A stretch of 64,000 nucleotides of DNA, from assembly GCA_024691085.1 (NCBI GenBank), contig JAILNX010000010.1, positions 1 to 64,000 of the forward strand. Reading direction: 5' to 3'. Positions 8,318 to 18,156 of this stretch are shown here, in pieces. The notes beneath the pieces are model-generated. The model had not been told where the DNA came from. It worked only from the letters and a program-made list of their open reading frames with translations, and searched no databases. The position numbers and the translations under genes are program-made. Each line of letters opens with the position of its first letter. Position 1 is the first letter of the stretch. The stretch is from Clostridiales bacterium. GTDB taxonomy: Bacteria > Bacillota > Clostridia > Christensenellales > CAG-138.

Positions 8318-8818
8318 TCAGACGAGCTTCGCAAGCTCCAAAAGAAGCGTCAGCGCCGAAAGCACGGTTTGCTGCCTTATCTCCGTCCTGTCGCCCGAAA
8401 GCCTAAGCTCTCGCGTTACGGAGCCCTTTTTCGTCGCGCCGCCTATGAACACGAGTCCTGACTCGCGGCCGAGCTCATCGGGTCCGGGCCCTGCGAGCCC
8501 CGTGGTCGACACGGCGACGTCCGCGTTCGTTTTTAAAAGCAGACCTTCCGCCATGGCCTTCGCGACGGGGCGCGACACGGCGGTGTATTCATCAAGAACG
8601 GCGGGGGAGACGCCGAGCGAACGGATCTTCGCCTCGTTCGAATAAGTTACGCACCCCTCGGTGAACCAGTTGGAGCTTCCGGGTACGTTCACTATCTCCG
8701 ACGCAAGCATACCGCCCGTAAGGCTTTCCGCGACCGCGGCGAAGCCGTGCTTATTTACAAGCTCATTCGCGGCTAAAAGAACGATCGCCGCGCATTTTTC
8801 ATCAAAGTTTTCGATCAT
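8318..8818 (-). CDS. pncC: CinA C-terminal family, nicotinamide-nucleotide amidase
   Basis: A 166-residue stand-alone CinA C-terminal domain. Conserved motifs are AESLTGGMLASEIVNVPGSS, GCVTYSNEAKIRSLGV and STTGLAGPGPDE. The family deamidates nicotinamide mononucleotide to nicotinate mononucleotide in NAD recycling. The N-terminal CinA (COG1058) domain, often fused in Firmicutes, is absent, so this is the short form. The start overlaps the pgsA stop by 4 bp (ATGA), so it is translated with pgsA. The order pgsA-cinA-recA is common in Firmicutes. Confidence 0.92.
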   Translation of the reverse strand: MIENFDEKCAAIVLLAANELVNKHGFAAVAESLTGGMLASEIVNVPGSSNWFTEGCVTYSNEAKIRSLGVSPAVLDEYTAVSRPVAKAMAEGLLLKTNADVAVSTTGLAGPGPDELGRESGLVFIGGATKKGSVTRELRLSGDRTEIRQQTVLSALTLLLELAKLV

Positions 8819-9402
8819 TTTTCTTTGAAAAGCTGACGGTTTTTAACGATGTAATCGACTCCCGACCACACGGTGAAGAACACCGCGGCGACCATCGAAA
8901 TGAAATCGAACGGCACGTGTACCGCGCGGCAGACGGGCCCCACGATAAGCACGATCGGGAGTGCGATGGACTGAACCGTCGTCTTTATCTTGCCGAGGAC
9001 GCCCGCGGCCATGACCGTTCCGTGGCTCGCGGCGACGAGACGCATGCCGCTTACCAGGAACTCGCGCGCGATAACGATGACCGTGAATATGGGAAGAAGG
9101 AAATCGCAAATGCTCATGAGGCCGCGTCCTATCAGCATTATCATGCACGCCGCGGTCAGGAGCTTATCCGCGATCGGATCCATCAGCTTGCCGAAATCGG
9201 TGACGAGGTCGTACTTCCTCGCTATGCGTCCGTCGAGCGTATCGGTGACGTACGCGAGAATGAATATCCCCGCGGCGATCAGATGCTTAACGTAGATCTC
9301 TGCGCCGAGGACCGTGAACGACCAGTCGGGCAGATAGAAGCACGCGATAAACACGGGGATCGCGAATATCCTTGCCATGGTTAGCTTGTTGGGAAGATTC
9401 AT
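8815..9402 (-). CDS. pgsA: CDP-diacylglycerol-glycerol-3-phosphate 3-phosphatidyltransferase
   Basis: Makes phosphatidylglycerophosphate, the committed step to phosphatidylglycerol. 195 residues with five to six membrane segments and the CDP-alcohol phosphotransferase motif: D-x2-DG-x2-AR-x8-G-x3-D-x3-D, visible as DTLDGRIARKYD, then FGKLMDPIADK. It starts with MNLPNKLTMARI as expected for PgsA. It lies 12 bp after rimO and overlaps pncC, inside the ftsK-rimO-pgsA-pncC transcription unit. Confidence 0.96.
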   Translation of the reverse strand: MNLPNKLTMARIFAIPVFIACFYLPDWSFTVLGAEIYVKHLIAAGIFILAYVTDTLDGRIARKYDLVTDFGKLMDPIADKLLTAACMIMLIGRGLMSICDFLLPIFTVIVIAREFLVSGMRLVAASHGTVMAAGVLGKIKTTVQSIALPIVLIVGPVCRAVHVPFDFISMVAAVFFTVWSGVDYIVKNRQLFKEK

Positions 9403-9414
9403 TGCTTTCCTCCT

Positions 9415-10737
9415 TCAGATGATCTCGGCGGTCAGGTCGTAGACGCCCGCGTCGGTTATCCTTACAAATATGAAGTCGCCGGGGAATAGCGCCGTTCCGT
9501 CGGGGATCTTTACCTTGATGAACCCGTCGACGTCCGCCGCCTCCGCGTACGAGCGGCAAAGGGCGTAACCGTTCTCGATCCCGTCGACGAGCGCTTCGAC
9601 AGTCGTGCCGATCCTGCGCCTGTTCAACGAAAGCGAGACCTTCATCTGACGGCGCATGAGCCTGTCATAACGGCTCCTCTTGACCTTTTCGGGGATCTGA
9701 TCCTCCATTTCGGCTGCCGGCGTGCCGTCCTCCGCAGAATAGGTGAACGCGCCTACCCTGTCAAACGGATGCTCCGTAAGGAAGGCGAGGAGCTCGTCGA
9801 ACTGCTCGTCGGTCTCGCCGGGGAAGCCGACCATTGCGGTCGTCCTTAATATGAAATCGGGCGATACCGTCCTTATGTAGTCGGTGATGTACTTTATGTG
9901 TTCCGCCGTGCCGTGACGGTTCATGCGTTTCAGAAGTTCCGGGTTGATATGCTGGATGGGCATATCGATATAGTTCATGAGCTTGGGATTCGAGTTTATC
10001 GTGTCGATCAGCTTCTCGTCGACCGTGTTGGGATAGGTGTAAAGAAGCCTTATCCACTTGAGCTTTTCGATCTTGGAAAGCTCCGTAAGAAGCTCCGCGA
10101 GCCTCGGCTCGCCGTAAAGGTCGACGCCGTAAGCGGAGGTATCCTGAGCGATGACGGTAAGCTCCTTAACTCCGCGCTCCGCAAGCTCCGCCGCTTCCCC
10201 GATGAGCTTTTCCATGGGATAGCTAACCCTTCCGCCGCGGATCAAAGGTATGGCGCAATAGGTGCATTTGTTGTCGCAGCCGTCGGCGATGCGAAGATAC
10301 GCGCGGTACGGCGGCGTGGTCAGAACGCGCCTGACTTCACACGCTGCGGGGGAGAACTCCGAGAAAAGCCTCTGCTCGATCGCGTCGGCAAGTCCCGCGT
10401 GATCCTTTACGCCCCAAATGAGGTCGGCCTCGGGAAGCTCGGCCTTGAGCTCGTCGTAGTAGCGTTCGGTGAGGCACCCGCAAACGACGAGCAGGCGGCA
10501 GCTGTGATCCCCCTTAAAAGACGCGTACGCGAACACGGTATCGAGCGATTCGGACTTCGCGCTCTCGATAAAGCCGCAGGTGTTGACGATAATGACGTCA
10601 GCGTCCTCGGGCTGTTCCGCGATCGCGAACCCGCGCGAAACGAGCTCGCCCATTATCTCCTCGGAATCGACCTGATTCTTGGAGCAGCCGAGCGTTACGG
10701 TAAAGACCTTATTCACGCCGTTGATTATTTCATTCAT
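9415..10737 (-). CDS. rimO: Ribosomal protein S12 methylthiotransferase
   Basis: Adds a methylthio group to the beta-carbon of the conserved aspartate of ribosomal protein S12. 440 residues: N-terminal UPF0004 domain with three cluster cysteines (TLGCSKNQVDSEE, IIVNTCGFIESAK, VVCGCLTERY), central radical SAM motif CDNKCTYC, C-terminal TRAM domain ending GDFIFVRITDAGVYDLTAEI. The ATG at 10737 is chosen; it overlaps the ftsK stop by 8 bp. A longer in-frame extension to 10860 lies wholly inside ftsK and reads as low-complexity Ser/Arg, so it is rejected. Confidence 0.95.
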   Translation of the reverse strand: MNEIINGVNKVFTVTLGCSKNQVDSEEIMGELVSRGFAIAEQPEDADVIIVNTCGFIESAKSESLDTVFAYASFKGDHSCRLLVVCGCLTERYYDELKAELPEADLIWGVKDHAGLADAIEQRLFSEFSPAACEVRRVLTTPPYRAYLRIADGCDNKCTYCAIPLIRGGRVSYPMEKLIGEAAELAERGVKELTVIAQDTSAYGVDLYGEPRLAELLTELSKIEKLKWIRLLYTYPNTVDEKLIDTINSNPKLMNYIDMPIQHINPELLKRMNRHGTAEHIKYITDYIRTVSPDFILRTTAMVGFPGETDEQFDELLAFLTEHPFDRVGAFTYSAEDGTPAAEMEDQIPEKVKRSRYDRLMRRQMKVSLSLNRRRIGTTVEALVDGIENGYALCRSYAEAADVDGFIKVKIPDGTALFPGDFIFVRITDAGVYDLTAEII

Positions 10738-13399
10738 CGCTTTCGCTGCCGGAGCCCGAGCCGAAGAACTCGGCGTAGCCCGCTTCGTCGATAAGTACCT
10801 TCCTCGGCTTCGAGCCGTCGAAGCCGGAAACGAACTTGTGCTGTTCCATGATGTCCACAAGGCGCGCCGCCCTTGCGTAGCCGACGCGGAGCCTTCTCTG
10901 GATCATCGAAATCGAGGCGGAGCCCGATTCCATTACGATGCGCACGGCGTCGGGCAGGAGATCGTCCTCCTGCTTGCCGTTGCCCTGCCCCGTCGGAGCG
11001 GTCAGGTCGGGAATGGAGCTCAATACGCGGTCATCCTGCGGGACGTCGATCTGGTTCTCGACAAAGAACTGCATTATGTTCTCGACCTCCTCGTCGCTGA
11101 CGTAAGCGCCCTGCGCTCTGATGGGCTTCGCGGCGCCGTTCGGATGGAACAGCATATCGCCGTGTCCCAGAAGCTTCTCGGCTCCGCCCATATCGAGAAT
11201 GACGCGGGAGTCGGTCGCGCTCGATACCGCGAATGCGATCCTCGAGGGAATATTGGTCTTGATAAGACCGGTGATGACGTCAACGGACGGCCTCTGAGTC
11301 GCAACGATAAGATGTATACCGCAGGCGCGGCCAAGCTGAGCGAGCCTTGCGATGGATTCCTCGACGTCCTTCGCGGATACGATCATGAGGTCTGCAAGCT
11401 CGTCGATGATGATAACGAGCCGCGGCATCCTGTTCGCGGGATCGTCCTGCAGGATATTGTAGCGCTTAAGATCGCGCGCGTTGACCTTGCTCATCTTGAT
11501 ATAGCGCTGATCCATCTCGTTGCATGCCCATTTGAGCACGCCGGCCGCCTTCTTGGGGTCGGTAACGACGGGGCAGTAAAGGTGAGGCACGGGAGCGAAT
11601 ATGGAAAGCTCGACCACCTTCGGGTCGATGAGTATCATACGGACCTCGTCGGGCGAGGATTTGTAGACGGTGCTTAGGATTATGCCGTTTATGCAGACGG
11701 ATTTACCGGAGCCTGTCGCGCCTGCGATCAGCATATGCGGCATCTTCTCAAGATCCGCCATCACGGGCTTGCCGGCAATATCCTTGCCGAGAGCGAACGT
11801 GAGCGGAGAGGACGCGGACGAGAACTCGTTCGTGTCGAGCACCTCGCGCAGTCTGACCATTGCGGTCGCCTTGTTCGGGATCTCTATGCCGATGGCTGCC
11901 TTGCCTGGGATCGGCGCCTCGATCCTTACGCGCGGAGCGGCAAGCGCGAGCGCGATGTCGTTCGAGAGCGCGGTGATCCTGTTGACTCTTACGCCCTGCG
12001 CGGGCTGGACTTCGAACCTCGTTATGACGGGGCCGACGCTGATGTTTATTACCTTTGCGGTAATGTTGAAGCTCGCGAGAGTCTCGATAAGGAGCTTCGC
12101 CTTTTCGGACGGCGAGTCGTTCGCTATACTGTCGGTGCGGTCGGGCCTTGTCAGAAGCGAGATCGGCGGACGCTGATACACGCGCACGGGAGCGGGCTCG
12201 GCGATCTCGCCGGCCTCGGTCTCCGCCTTAACGGGAACGTCCTTCCTGTGAGCGGCGGGCTCTTGTTCGGGAGTCTCGCCGGTAATGTTGTCCTCGGGAA
12301 CGATCTCGATGTCCTCGAACGGATCGAAATCAGCGGGGGTATTGTCGACGGCGGGCGGAGCGTTTAAAACGGGGGAGACCTCCGGCCCCTTTGCGGGGGA
12401 GGCGGGGATCTCGTTCGGGATGGTGCCGGATTTGGGCATTACGTTGAGCTGACCCGCGACCACGGGATCGCCCTCGACTCCTTCGATTACTGCGCCGATA
12501 TCGGATCTTTCGGGCTTCAGCGTCTGGGCCTTTTTATGCTTGCCGAACAGGCCTTTTCTTTCGTTAACGGGGCTCAGCTTCAGCTCGTCTTCCTCCTTGA
12601 ACTTCTGTCTTTCCTTTTCAAGCCTGCGCGCTTCTTCCGCGCGCTCTCTGCGGCTCCTCTTGATGGCGGATTCTTCTTTCCCGTCGCCGTTCTGTTCTTC
12701 GCCGACCTTTTCGTTGATGAGGCGCGCCTTGCGGCGATCCTCGATGGCGTCGACCTTGGCGATGACCTTTTTGCCCGCGCTCCTTATGGATACCCTCGTG
12801 ACGAGGAGCAGGAGTATTATCGCGGCGGCCGCGAACACGACGACCGCGCCCGCGGTGGAAACGAGCTTCGCCGCGCCGAACGCGGGTATCGACGCGAGGA
12901 ATCCGCCGCCGCGGCCTGCCTTGCCGAGATCGTAAGCGGAGGTTATGTATTCCTTAAAAGAGGAGCTTCCGACCTTGAAGGTGAGGATATGTATTATGCA
13001 GCTAACGCTCCAAACCGTGAGCAGCATCATTACGACCGCGCCCGTGCCGAACTGCTTTTTCGGTACGGCGATGAGTATCACGCCTATCACGACCAGCACG
13101 ACGGGCATGGCGTACTGAACTACGCCGATAAGCCCGAACAGGAATGTCACGACCGATCCCAAAACCGCGGTCGTTTTCACGTAGGTGAGTATGCCGAACA
13201 CGATGCCGACCGCTATGAATATAACGCCCGCGATCTCGTCCGCGTGCTCATAGCGGGGCTTCTTTTTTTTCTCGGTCTGTTTGCTCCGTTCGGCTCTGCT
13301 GCCGCCGGAAGAAGTGCTTTCGGTTTTCCTTACGGGCCTTTTTACGGAAGCGGTAAGCTCCCTGGGCTTTCCCGACTTTCCCTTTTTCTCACTTGGCAT
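10730..13399 (-). CDS. DNA translocase FtsK/SpoIIIE
   Basis: An 889-residue ATP-driven DNA pump. In spore formers SpoIIIE moves the chromosome into the forespore. Parts: basic N-terminus, four membrane segments (about residues 50-205), a long Lys/Glu/Pro-rich linker (about 210-410), then the motor with Walker A GATGSGKSV near residue 560, Walker B LVIIIDELADLM, and a winged-helix gamma domain at the C-terminus (SASISMIQRRLRVGYARAARL). The start has GGAGG 8 bases upstream. A single gene could serve as both FtsK and SpoIIIE; the genome would have to be checked for a second copy. It overlaps rimO. Confidence 0.95.
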   Translation of the reverse strand: MPSEKKGKSGKPRELTASVKRPVRKTESTSSGGSRAERSKQTEKKKKPRYEHADEIAGVIFIAVGIVFGILTYVKTTAVLGSVVTFLFGLIGVVQYAMPVVLVVIGVILIAVPKKQFGTGAVVMMLLTVWSVSCIIHILTFKVGSSSFKEYITSAYDLGKAGRGGGFLASIPAFGAAKLVSTAGAVVVFAAAAIILLLLVTRVSIRSAGKKVIAKVDAIEDRRKARLINEKVGEEQNGDGKEESAIKRSRRERAEEARRLEKERQKFKEEDELKLSPVNERKGLFGKHKKAQTLKPERSDIGAVIEGVEGDPVVAGQLNVMPKSGTIPNEIPASPAKGPEVSPVLNAPPAVDNTPADFDPFEDIEIVPEDNITGETPEQEPAAHRKDVPVKAETEAGEIAEPAPVRVYQRPPISLLTRPDRTDSIANDSPSEKAKLLIETLASFNITAKVINISVGPVITRFEVQPAQGVRVNRITALSNDIALALAAPRVRIEAPIPGKAAIGIEIPNKATAMVRLREVLDTNEFSSASSPLTFALGKDIAGKPVMADLEKMPHMLIAGATGSGKSVCINGIILSTVYKSSPDEVRMILIDPKVVELSIFAPVPHLYCPVVTDPKKAAGVLKWACNEMDQRYIKMSKVNARDLKRYNILQDDPANRMPRLVIIIDELADLMIVSAKDVEESIARLAQLGRACGIHLIVATQRPSVDVITGLIKTNIPSRIAFAVSSATDSRVILDMGGAEKLLGHGDMLFHPNGAAKPIRAQGAYVSDEEVENIMQFFVENQIDVPQDDRVLSSIPDLTAPTGQGNGKQEDDLLPDAVRIVMESGSASISMIQRRLRVGYARAARLVDIMEQHKFVSGFDGSKPRKVLIDEAGYAEFFGSGSGSESDE

Positions 13400-13414
13400 C
13401 GGTTATTTCCTCCG

Positions 13415-15631
13415 TCATTCATCCATACTGATAAGCTCGCGCGCGATATCGAATTTCAGATAGGCATACGCGTCCTGGTTTGGGATCTCGAGAACGACGA
13501 GCACCAGAAGCTCGTCATCTGCGGAAACGTTCACGCGGAATCCGACGAACCACGAGATCTCGCGGCGCTTGTCGGAACCTATCTCGGCGGTACCCGTTTT
13601 GCCCGCCACGGTGCAGCCGCGCGCGCGAAGCATGCGTCCCGTACCGTTAAGGTCCTTGTTCATGATGCCTTCCATCATGGGCAGGAGCGTGCTGATCGTG
13701 GAAGGCTTTATGGCGCCCTCTATCCACGTTCCGTTTTCGAAGGTCTGATAGGGAACGTATTCGACTCCCTCGGTCCTGTAAAGTGCGTCGGTAACGTGCG
13801 GTATGGGAATGTTCCCGCCGTTTCTGAACGCGCAGTACATGGTGGCAAGCTGCAGGGGGGACACGGTGACCTGGCCCTGACCGTAGCCGGTCTCGGCTAT
13901 GGAACGGGTATTCCAGAACTCCTCGGAATCATACTTGACCTTGAGCGTAGACCTTGCGACGCTCAGCTCGAAGGGCATGTCCTGCTCAAAGCCGATCCTG
14001 CGGAGGTAGGACAGGAAGCTGTCCTCGCCCATAAGAAGCGCAAGATACGCAAAGTAGATGTTGTCGGAATGGAGCATGGCGTTCGTCATGTTGAGCGGTT
14101 CGGAACGCTTGTTGACGTGCGTCCTCTTGATGGGAGGCCACATCCAGCGCCCGAAGGTCGAGGGCGTCCAGTAATCGTCCTCGATCTCGCCGTCGAATAC
14201 GTAAGAAGGCGTGACCTTGTGAAGCTCCAGCGCCGCCGAGGCGGTGAAGGATTTCATTGAGGATCCCGGGGGATAGAGGCCGAGCGTCATGCGGTTGTGC
14301 AGAGGCTTCGCGGGATTATCGGTAAGGGTCTTGTAGTAGGCGGCGTCCGCGCTTATCGCGAGCTTGTTGAGGTCGTAGGTGGGGTAGGAGGCCATCGCCT
14401 TGACGGAACCCGTCTTCGGATCCATGACTATCACCGCGCCGGCGGTGTTGTCGCCCCAAAGAACGAGATCCATGACCTCCTCGGCGCGCTGCTGGAGCGC
14501 GAGGTCGATCGTAAGATGCACGTCGGAGCCGTGCTCGACCGGCTTTCTGTAAACGGTCGAGACGTATTCGTCGTTTCCGTTTCTTATCGTGACGTTAAGG
14601 CCGTCCTTGCCGCGGAGCACGGTCTCGTACGACCTCTCGAGGCCGGAGCGCCCGACTATCGAATGCTCGTCGTAAAGACCGTCGGTCGGGAGCCTGCCCT
14701 CGTTGAGCTTTTCGATATCGGCTTCCTCGACGTAGCCGACGTAGCCGATGGTGTGCGCGAGCGTCGAGCCCATGGGATAGACGCGGTCGACGCCGTAATT
14801 CTCTATCAGCCTTGCGCCTTCGAGCCTGTCTATCGCCTCGTGCATGTCGGCGGTGAGCTCGTGGTCGTTTATCTGGGCAAGGAGCGCGGTGTCGCCCTTC
14901 GCCTTGTTTATCGCGGCTATGACGGTCTCGGCGGAGATGCCGAGGATGCCGGCTATCGAAGTAACGAAGCTGTTCCTGTCGGGTATCTTCGATATGTCGG
15001 CGACTACGGCGTGCATCGAAACCGTCTCGGCGAGGAGCTTCCCGTCCGCGAGGATGTCGCCGCGGCGCGCGGGAACTGTCGTGATCTTGACCGTATAGCC
15101 CCATTTCATCTCGGGAAATATCAATGCGGGCGTCCAGTCGACGCGCCTCTTTATGCCGTCGGTAACGAGCCGCATCTCGTATTCGTTCGTGAGACTGCCC
15201 GCGACCTCGGTCTCGTAGGTCATGCGGAAAGCGACCTTCGTTACGTCGCCGTCCGTCTCCTCCGAGAGCTTCTCGTAGCTTACGCTCTTTACGCCGAGCC
15301 CGTCGAATATGGCGGCGTATTTCGCAATAAAGTCGTCGCAGTTGATGAAATTGATGGGCAGGGGAGTGACTTCGGGCTTCACGGTCTCGGAAACGGAAAC
15401 GCCGCCCTCGACGTCGTCCGTGGGAACGGGCCTTGCGGTGGGCATGGTAGTCGCGTTCTCGGAAAGGTATCCGTAAGCCGTGCGGAAATCAAAGGCGCAG
15501 ATCGCGTCCATGAACTTCGTAAAGCAGTCGGCGTCCTCTAAAATGATCGGGCCCTTCGTACATCCTATCAGCTGGAAGAGCACCGCCGCGAGCAGTATGA
15601 CGGCTGTTATCGATTTATGTAAACGTTTCAT
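13415..15631 (-). CDS. Class B penicillin-binding protein, lipoprotein form
   Basis: A 738-residue transpeptidase that crosslinks peptidoglycan. From the ATG at 15631 (GGAG site) it has a signal ending in a lipobox, LFQLIGC near residue 23, so it is probably lipid-anchored. Next come an NTF2-like MecA_N-type domain (about 35-160), a PBP dimerisation domain, and the transpeptidase with SSMK near residue 455, SDN (LHSDN) near 520 and KTGT (VAGKTGTAE) near 678. This layout resembles Bacillus PBP3 and staphylococcal PBP2a. MecA_N-type PBPs often have low beta-lactam affinity, but nothing here proves resistance. Its promoter sits inside the guaB terminator. Confidence 0.92.
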   Translation of the reverse strand: MKRLHKSITAVILLAAVLFQLIGCTKGPIILEDADCFTKFMDAICAFDFRTAYGYLSENATTMPTARPVPTDDVEGGVSVSETVKPEVTPLPINFINCDDFIAKYAAIFDGLGVKSVSYEKLSEETDGDVTKVAFRMTYETEVAGSLTNEYEMRLVTDGIKRRVDWTPALIFPEMKWGYTVKITTVPARRGDILADGKLLAETVSMHAVVADISKIPDRNSFVTSIAGILGISAETVIAAINKAKGDTALLAQINDHELTADMHEAIDRLEGARLIENYGVDRVYPMGSTLAHTIGYVGYVEEADIEKLNEGRLPTDGLYDEHSIVGRSGLERSYETVLRGKDGLNVTIRNGNDEYVSTVYRKPVEHGSDVHLTIDLALQQRAEEVMDLVLWGDNTAGAVIVMDPKTGSVKAMASYPTYDLNKLAISADAAYYKTLTDNPAKPLHNRMTLGLYPPGSSMKSFTASAALELHKVTPSYVFDGEIEDDYWTPSTFGRWMWPPIKRTHVNKRSEPLNMTNAMLHSDNIYFAYLALLMGEDSFLSYLRRIGFEQDMPFELSVARSTLKVKYDSEEFWNTRSIAETGYGQGQVTVSPLQLATMYCAFRNGGNIPIPHVTDALYRTEGVEYVPYQTFENGTWIEGAIKPSTISTLLPMMEGIMNKDLNGTGRMLRARGCTVAGKTGTAEIGSDKRREISWFVGFRVNVSADDELLVLVVLEIPNQDAYAYLKFDIARELISMDE

Positions 15632-15666
15632 TATCAGACTCCTTATCGGCACTTTATACCGATTAT

Positions 15667-15695
15667 ATTATAACAACTATAACAGAAAAGGTCAA
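15667..15695 (-). promoter_or_regulatory. Sigma-A promoter of the PBP-ftsK operon, overlapping the guaB terminator
   Basis: On the minus strand: TTGACC (15695-15690), 17-bp spacer, TATAAT (15672-15667). The -35 box is part of the descending arm of the guaB terminator stem. Confidence 0.75.
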
Positions 15696-15718
15696 GGACG
15701 GCTTTGTCCCTGACCTTT
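15687..15718 (-). terminator. Terminator of guaB
   Basis: Stem of 13 positions (15687-15699 with 15706-15718) with one A-C mismatch, 6-base loop, followed on the minus strand by TTTTCTGTT. It is 20 bp after the guaB stop and could work on both strands. Confidence 0.8.
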
Positions 15719-15737
15719 ATTTGTTAGGATATTGGGT

Positions 15738-17249
15738 TTATTTCTTTATGCCGAAGGCCTTCTGCTCCTTGAGGATGACGTCGTGAGCGCCGCCCTCGAC
15801 GATGCTCGTCGGAGAAACGAGGGTGAGCCTTGCGGTCCTCCTCAGCTCCTCGATGGTGAGCGCGCCGCAGTTGCACATGGTGGAGCGCACCTTCGCGAGA
15901 GTGACCATCACGTTGTCGTGCAGCGAGCCCGCGTAGGGAACGTAGGAATCGACGCCCTCTTCGAAGGAGAGCTTCGCGCCGCCGCCCATGTCATAGCGCT
16001 GCCAGTTGCGCGCGCGGGCGGAGCCTTCGCCCCAGTACTCCTTCATGTAGGAGCCGTTGACCATGACCTTGTTGGTGGGGCTCTCGTCGAACCTCGCGAA
16101 GTACCTGCCGAGCATGCAGAAATCGGCGCCCATGGCAAGCGCGAGAGTAACGTGATAGTCCATTACGATACCGCCGTCCGCGCAGATGGGGACGTAAACG
16201 CCGGTCTTCTCGAAGTATTCGTCGCGTGCCTTCGCGACCTCCATGACGGCGGTCGCCTGACCGCGGCCGATACCCTTGGTCTCGCGGGTGATGCAGATGG
16301 AGCCGCCGCCGATGCCGACCTTAACGAAGTCCGCTCCGGCCTCGGCGAGGAACATAAAGCCCTCACGGTCGACCACGTTGCCCGCGCCGCACTTGACCTT
16401 ATCGCCGTATTTTTCACGGATCCAGGCAAGGGTGTTCTTCTGCCAGGCGGTATAGCCCTCGGAGGAGTCGATGCAGAGCACGTCCGCGCCTGCTTCGACG
16501 AGAGCGGGCACGCGGGTCTCGTAATCGCGGGAGTTGATGCCCGCGCCGACGACGTAGCGCTTGTTGCCGTCCAGAAGCTCCATGGGGTTTTCCTTATGCA
16601 CGTCGTAGTCCTTGCGGAACACGAACGCGACCATATTGCCGTCCTTGTCGACGATGGGGAGGGAGTTGAGCTTGTGATCCCAGATGATGTCGTTCGCTTC
16701 CTTAAGGGAGACGCCCTCGGGAGCGGTGACGAGACGCTCGATCGGAGTCATGAAGTTTTTGACCTTCTCGTCGGGAGAGATGCGGCTTATGCGGTAATCG
16801 CGGCTGGTGATGACGCCGAGAAGCTTGCCGGTGGAGCTTCCGTCATGGGTGACGGCGACGGTCGAATGACCGGTCTTTTCCTTTAACGCGACGAGATCGG
16901 CGACGGTCTGCTCGGGAGTCACGCAGGAATCCGAAACGGAGAAGCCGGCCTTGTAGGCCTTGACCTTCCTGACCATGTTCGCCTGGCTCTCAACGCTCTG
17001 CGAGCCGAATATGAAGGAAACGCCGCCCTCGCGCGCAAGCGCGACCGCAAGGGTGTCGTTGGAAACCGACTGCATTATTGCCGAAACAAGAGGGATATTC
17101 AGGGAGATCGGAGCTTTTTCGCCCTTTTTGAACTTGACAAGGGGCGTAACGAGGCTCGTGTTCTGCGGAGTGCATTCCTCGGAGGTATAGTTGGGGATAA
17201 GCAGGTATTCGCCGAAAGTATGGGACGGTTCGTCATAAATGAACGGCAT
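15738..17249 (-). CDS. guaB: Inosine-5'-monophosphate dehydrogenase
   Basis: Oxidises IMP to XMP with NAD, the committed step to guanine nucleotides. 503 residues, TIM barrel with an inserted pair of CBS domains (about residues 105-220; [15 protein letters not shown] and SLPIVDKDG). The catalytic cysteine is in [12 protein letters not shown] near residue 320. The usual motif is GxGPGSICTTR, so the Gly for Pro and Ile for Thr are variant, but substrate loops ([23 protein letters not shown]) are kept. The gene lies 36 bp after a GntR regulator on the same strand, so it may be controlled by it. Confidence 0.95.
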   Translation of the reverse strand: MPFIYDEPSHTFGEYLLIPNYTSEECTPQNTSLVTPLVKFKKGEKAPISLNIPLVSAIMQSVSNDTLAVALAREGGVSFIFGSQSVESQANMVRKVKAYKAGFSVSDSCVTPEQTVADLVALKEKTGHSTVAVTHDGSSTGKLLGVITSRDYRISRISPDEKVKNFMTPIERLVTAPEGVSLKEANDIIWDHKLNSLPIVDKDGNMVAFVFRKDYDVHKENPMELLDGNKRYVVGAGINSRDYETRVPALVEAGADVLCIDSSEGYTAWQKNTLAWIREKYGDKVKCGAGNVVDREGFMFLAEAGADFVKVGIGGGSICITRETKGIGRGQATAVMEVAKARDEYFEKTGVYVPICADGGIVMDYHVTLALAMGADFCMLGRYFARFDESPTNKVMVNGSYMKEYWGEGSARARNWQRYDMGGGAKLSFEEGVDSYVPYAGSLHDNVMVTLAKVRSTMCNCGALTIEELRRTARLTLVSPTSIVEGGAHDVILKEQKAFGIKK

Positions 17250-17284
17250 GGGAGAAAAGCTCCTTTCTGATATCTTGCGGTGAT

Positions 17285-18031
17285 TTATATTTTTCTTCTT
17301 ACAACTGTGTGAGCGATGACCCCGTCGACAAAGTACTGTTTGGAGTACATGACGGGAAGCCCCTCGAAATCGAAATCGACCTCGTCCATATAGAGGAGCG
17401 GGGTGCCCTCCTTAACGTTCAGCCTTTGGGCGACTGCGGAAGACGCTGCGCAGGGCTTGACCTCGGTAACGTCAAGATACGCGTCCTTGCCGCAGCAGTC
17501 TTTAAGGAATGCGAAGATGGGCTTCGAAAGCTCCGAGGCGTCGCAGTCCCTTTGGATAAGGCACTTGGGGATATAGTCCTCGCAGTAGATCACGGGCACG
17601 CCGTCGGCGGTGACGATGCGGGAAACGAGCAGCATCTCGTCCGTTTTGCCTATGGACAGCTTTGCCGCCGCGGGTGATGAGAGCACCGTGCCGACGCTTT
17701 CGAGCTTCTCGGCGGGGTTTTTGCCTGAGCGGCGGATCATGTCCATGAACTCGATCTCGAGATCCATGCGGACGGGAACGTCGAGAACGTGGCGGTTGAT
17801 GATAGTGCCGAGACCCTGCTTGCGGCTGATAAAGCCCTCACGCTCAAGCTCCGCAAGCGAATCGCGAAGCTGGGTGCGGCTGATGTTCAGCATATCGGCG
17901 AGCAGCGATTCCCTGGGGAGACGGTCGTCGTCCTTGAAACGGCCCGAGCGCATCTCTAACAGAAGCTGTTTCTGCACGCTTTGCTCCTGGACCGGAGCCC
18001 CGTCTGCTGCTCTGCCCTGCGGCTTTTCCAC
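17285..18031 (-). CDS. GntR/HutC-family transcription regulator (UTRA domain)
   Basis: A 248-residue regulator: N-terminal winged helix ([20 protein letters not shown], then [14 protein letters not shown]) and a C-terminal UTRA ligand domain (about residues 95-245, including [20 protein letters not shown]). The start is GTG at 18031 with AAGGAGG five bases upstream. It is transcribed into guaB 36 bp later. UTRA regulators bind small effectors such as sugars, amino acids or histidine intermediates. The pairing with guaB suggests purine-linked control, which is inference only. A palindromic AGGTATTACCT at 18065-18075 upstream could be its own operator. Confidence 0.88.
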   Translation of the reverse strand: MEKPQGRAADGAPVQEQSVQKQLLLEMRSGRFKDDDRLPRESLLADMLNISRTQLRDSLAELEREGFISRKQGLGTIINRHVLDVPVRMDLEIEFMDMIRRSGKNPAEKLESVGTVLSSPAAAKLSIGKTDEMLLVSRIVTADGVPVIYCEDYIPKCLIQRDCDASELSKPIFAFLKDCCGKDAYLDVTEVKPCAASSAVAQRLNVKEGTPLLYMDEVDFDFEGLPVMYSKQYFVDGVIAHTVVRRKI

Positions 18032-18064
18032 CTTGACCTCCTTGAATCTGATACTCCGAAAAAT

Positions 18065-18075
18065 AGGTATTACCT
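18065..18075. promoter_or_regulatory. Possible GntR operator
   Basis: AGGT-ATT-ACCT inverted repeat 34 bp upstream of the GTG start of the GntR gene. It only partly fits the HutC-type GTxTAxAC pattern, so this is a weak call. Confidence 0.25.
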
Positions 18076-18156
18076 TTCACAGAATGATAACACGAAGAAG
18101 GGGCGGTGTAAAGGGGGTGGGAGCCATATATTTTTTCAAAAAAAGCTTGCGGCGGT

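Noticed and set aside
13415..15631. PBP as a beta-lactam resistance gene
   Set aside because: Its MecA_N-like architecture is shared with ordinary PBP3-type proteins of Firmicutes and there is no regulatory or mobile context.
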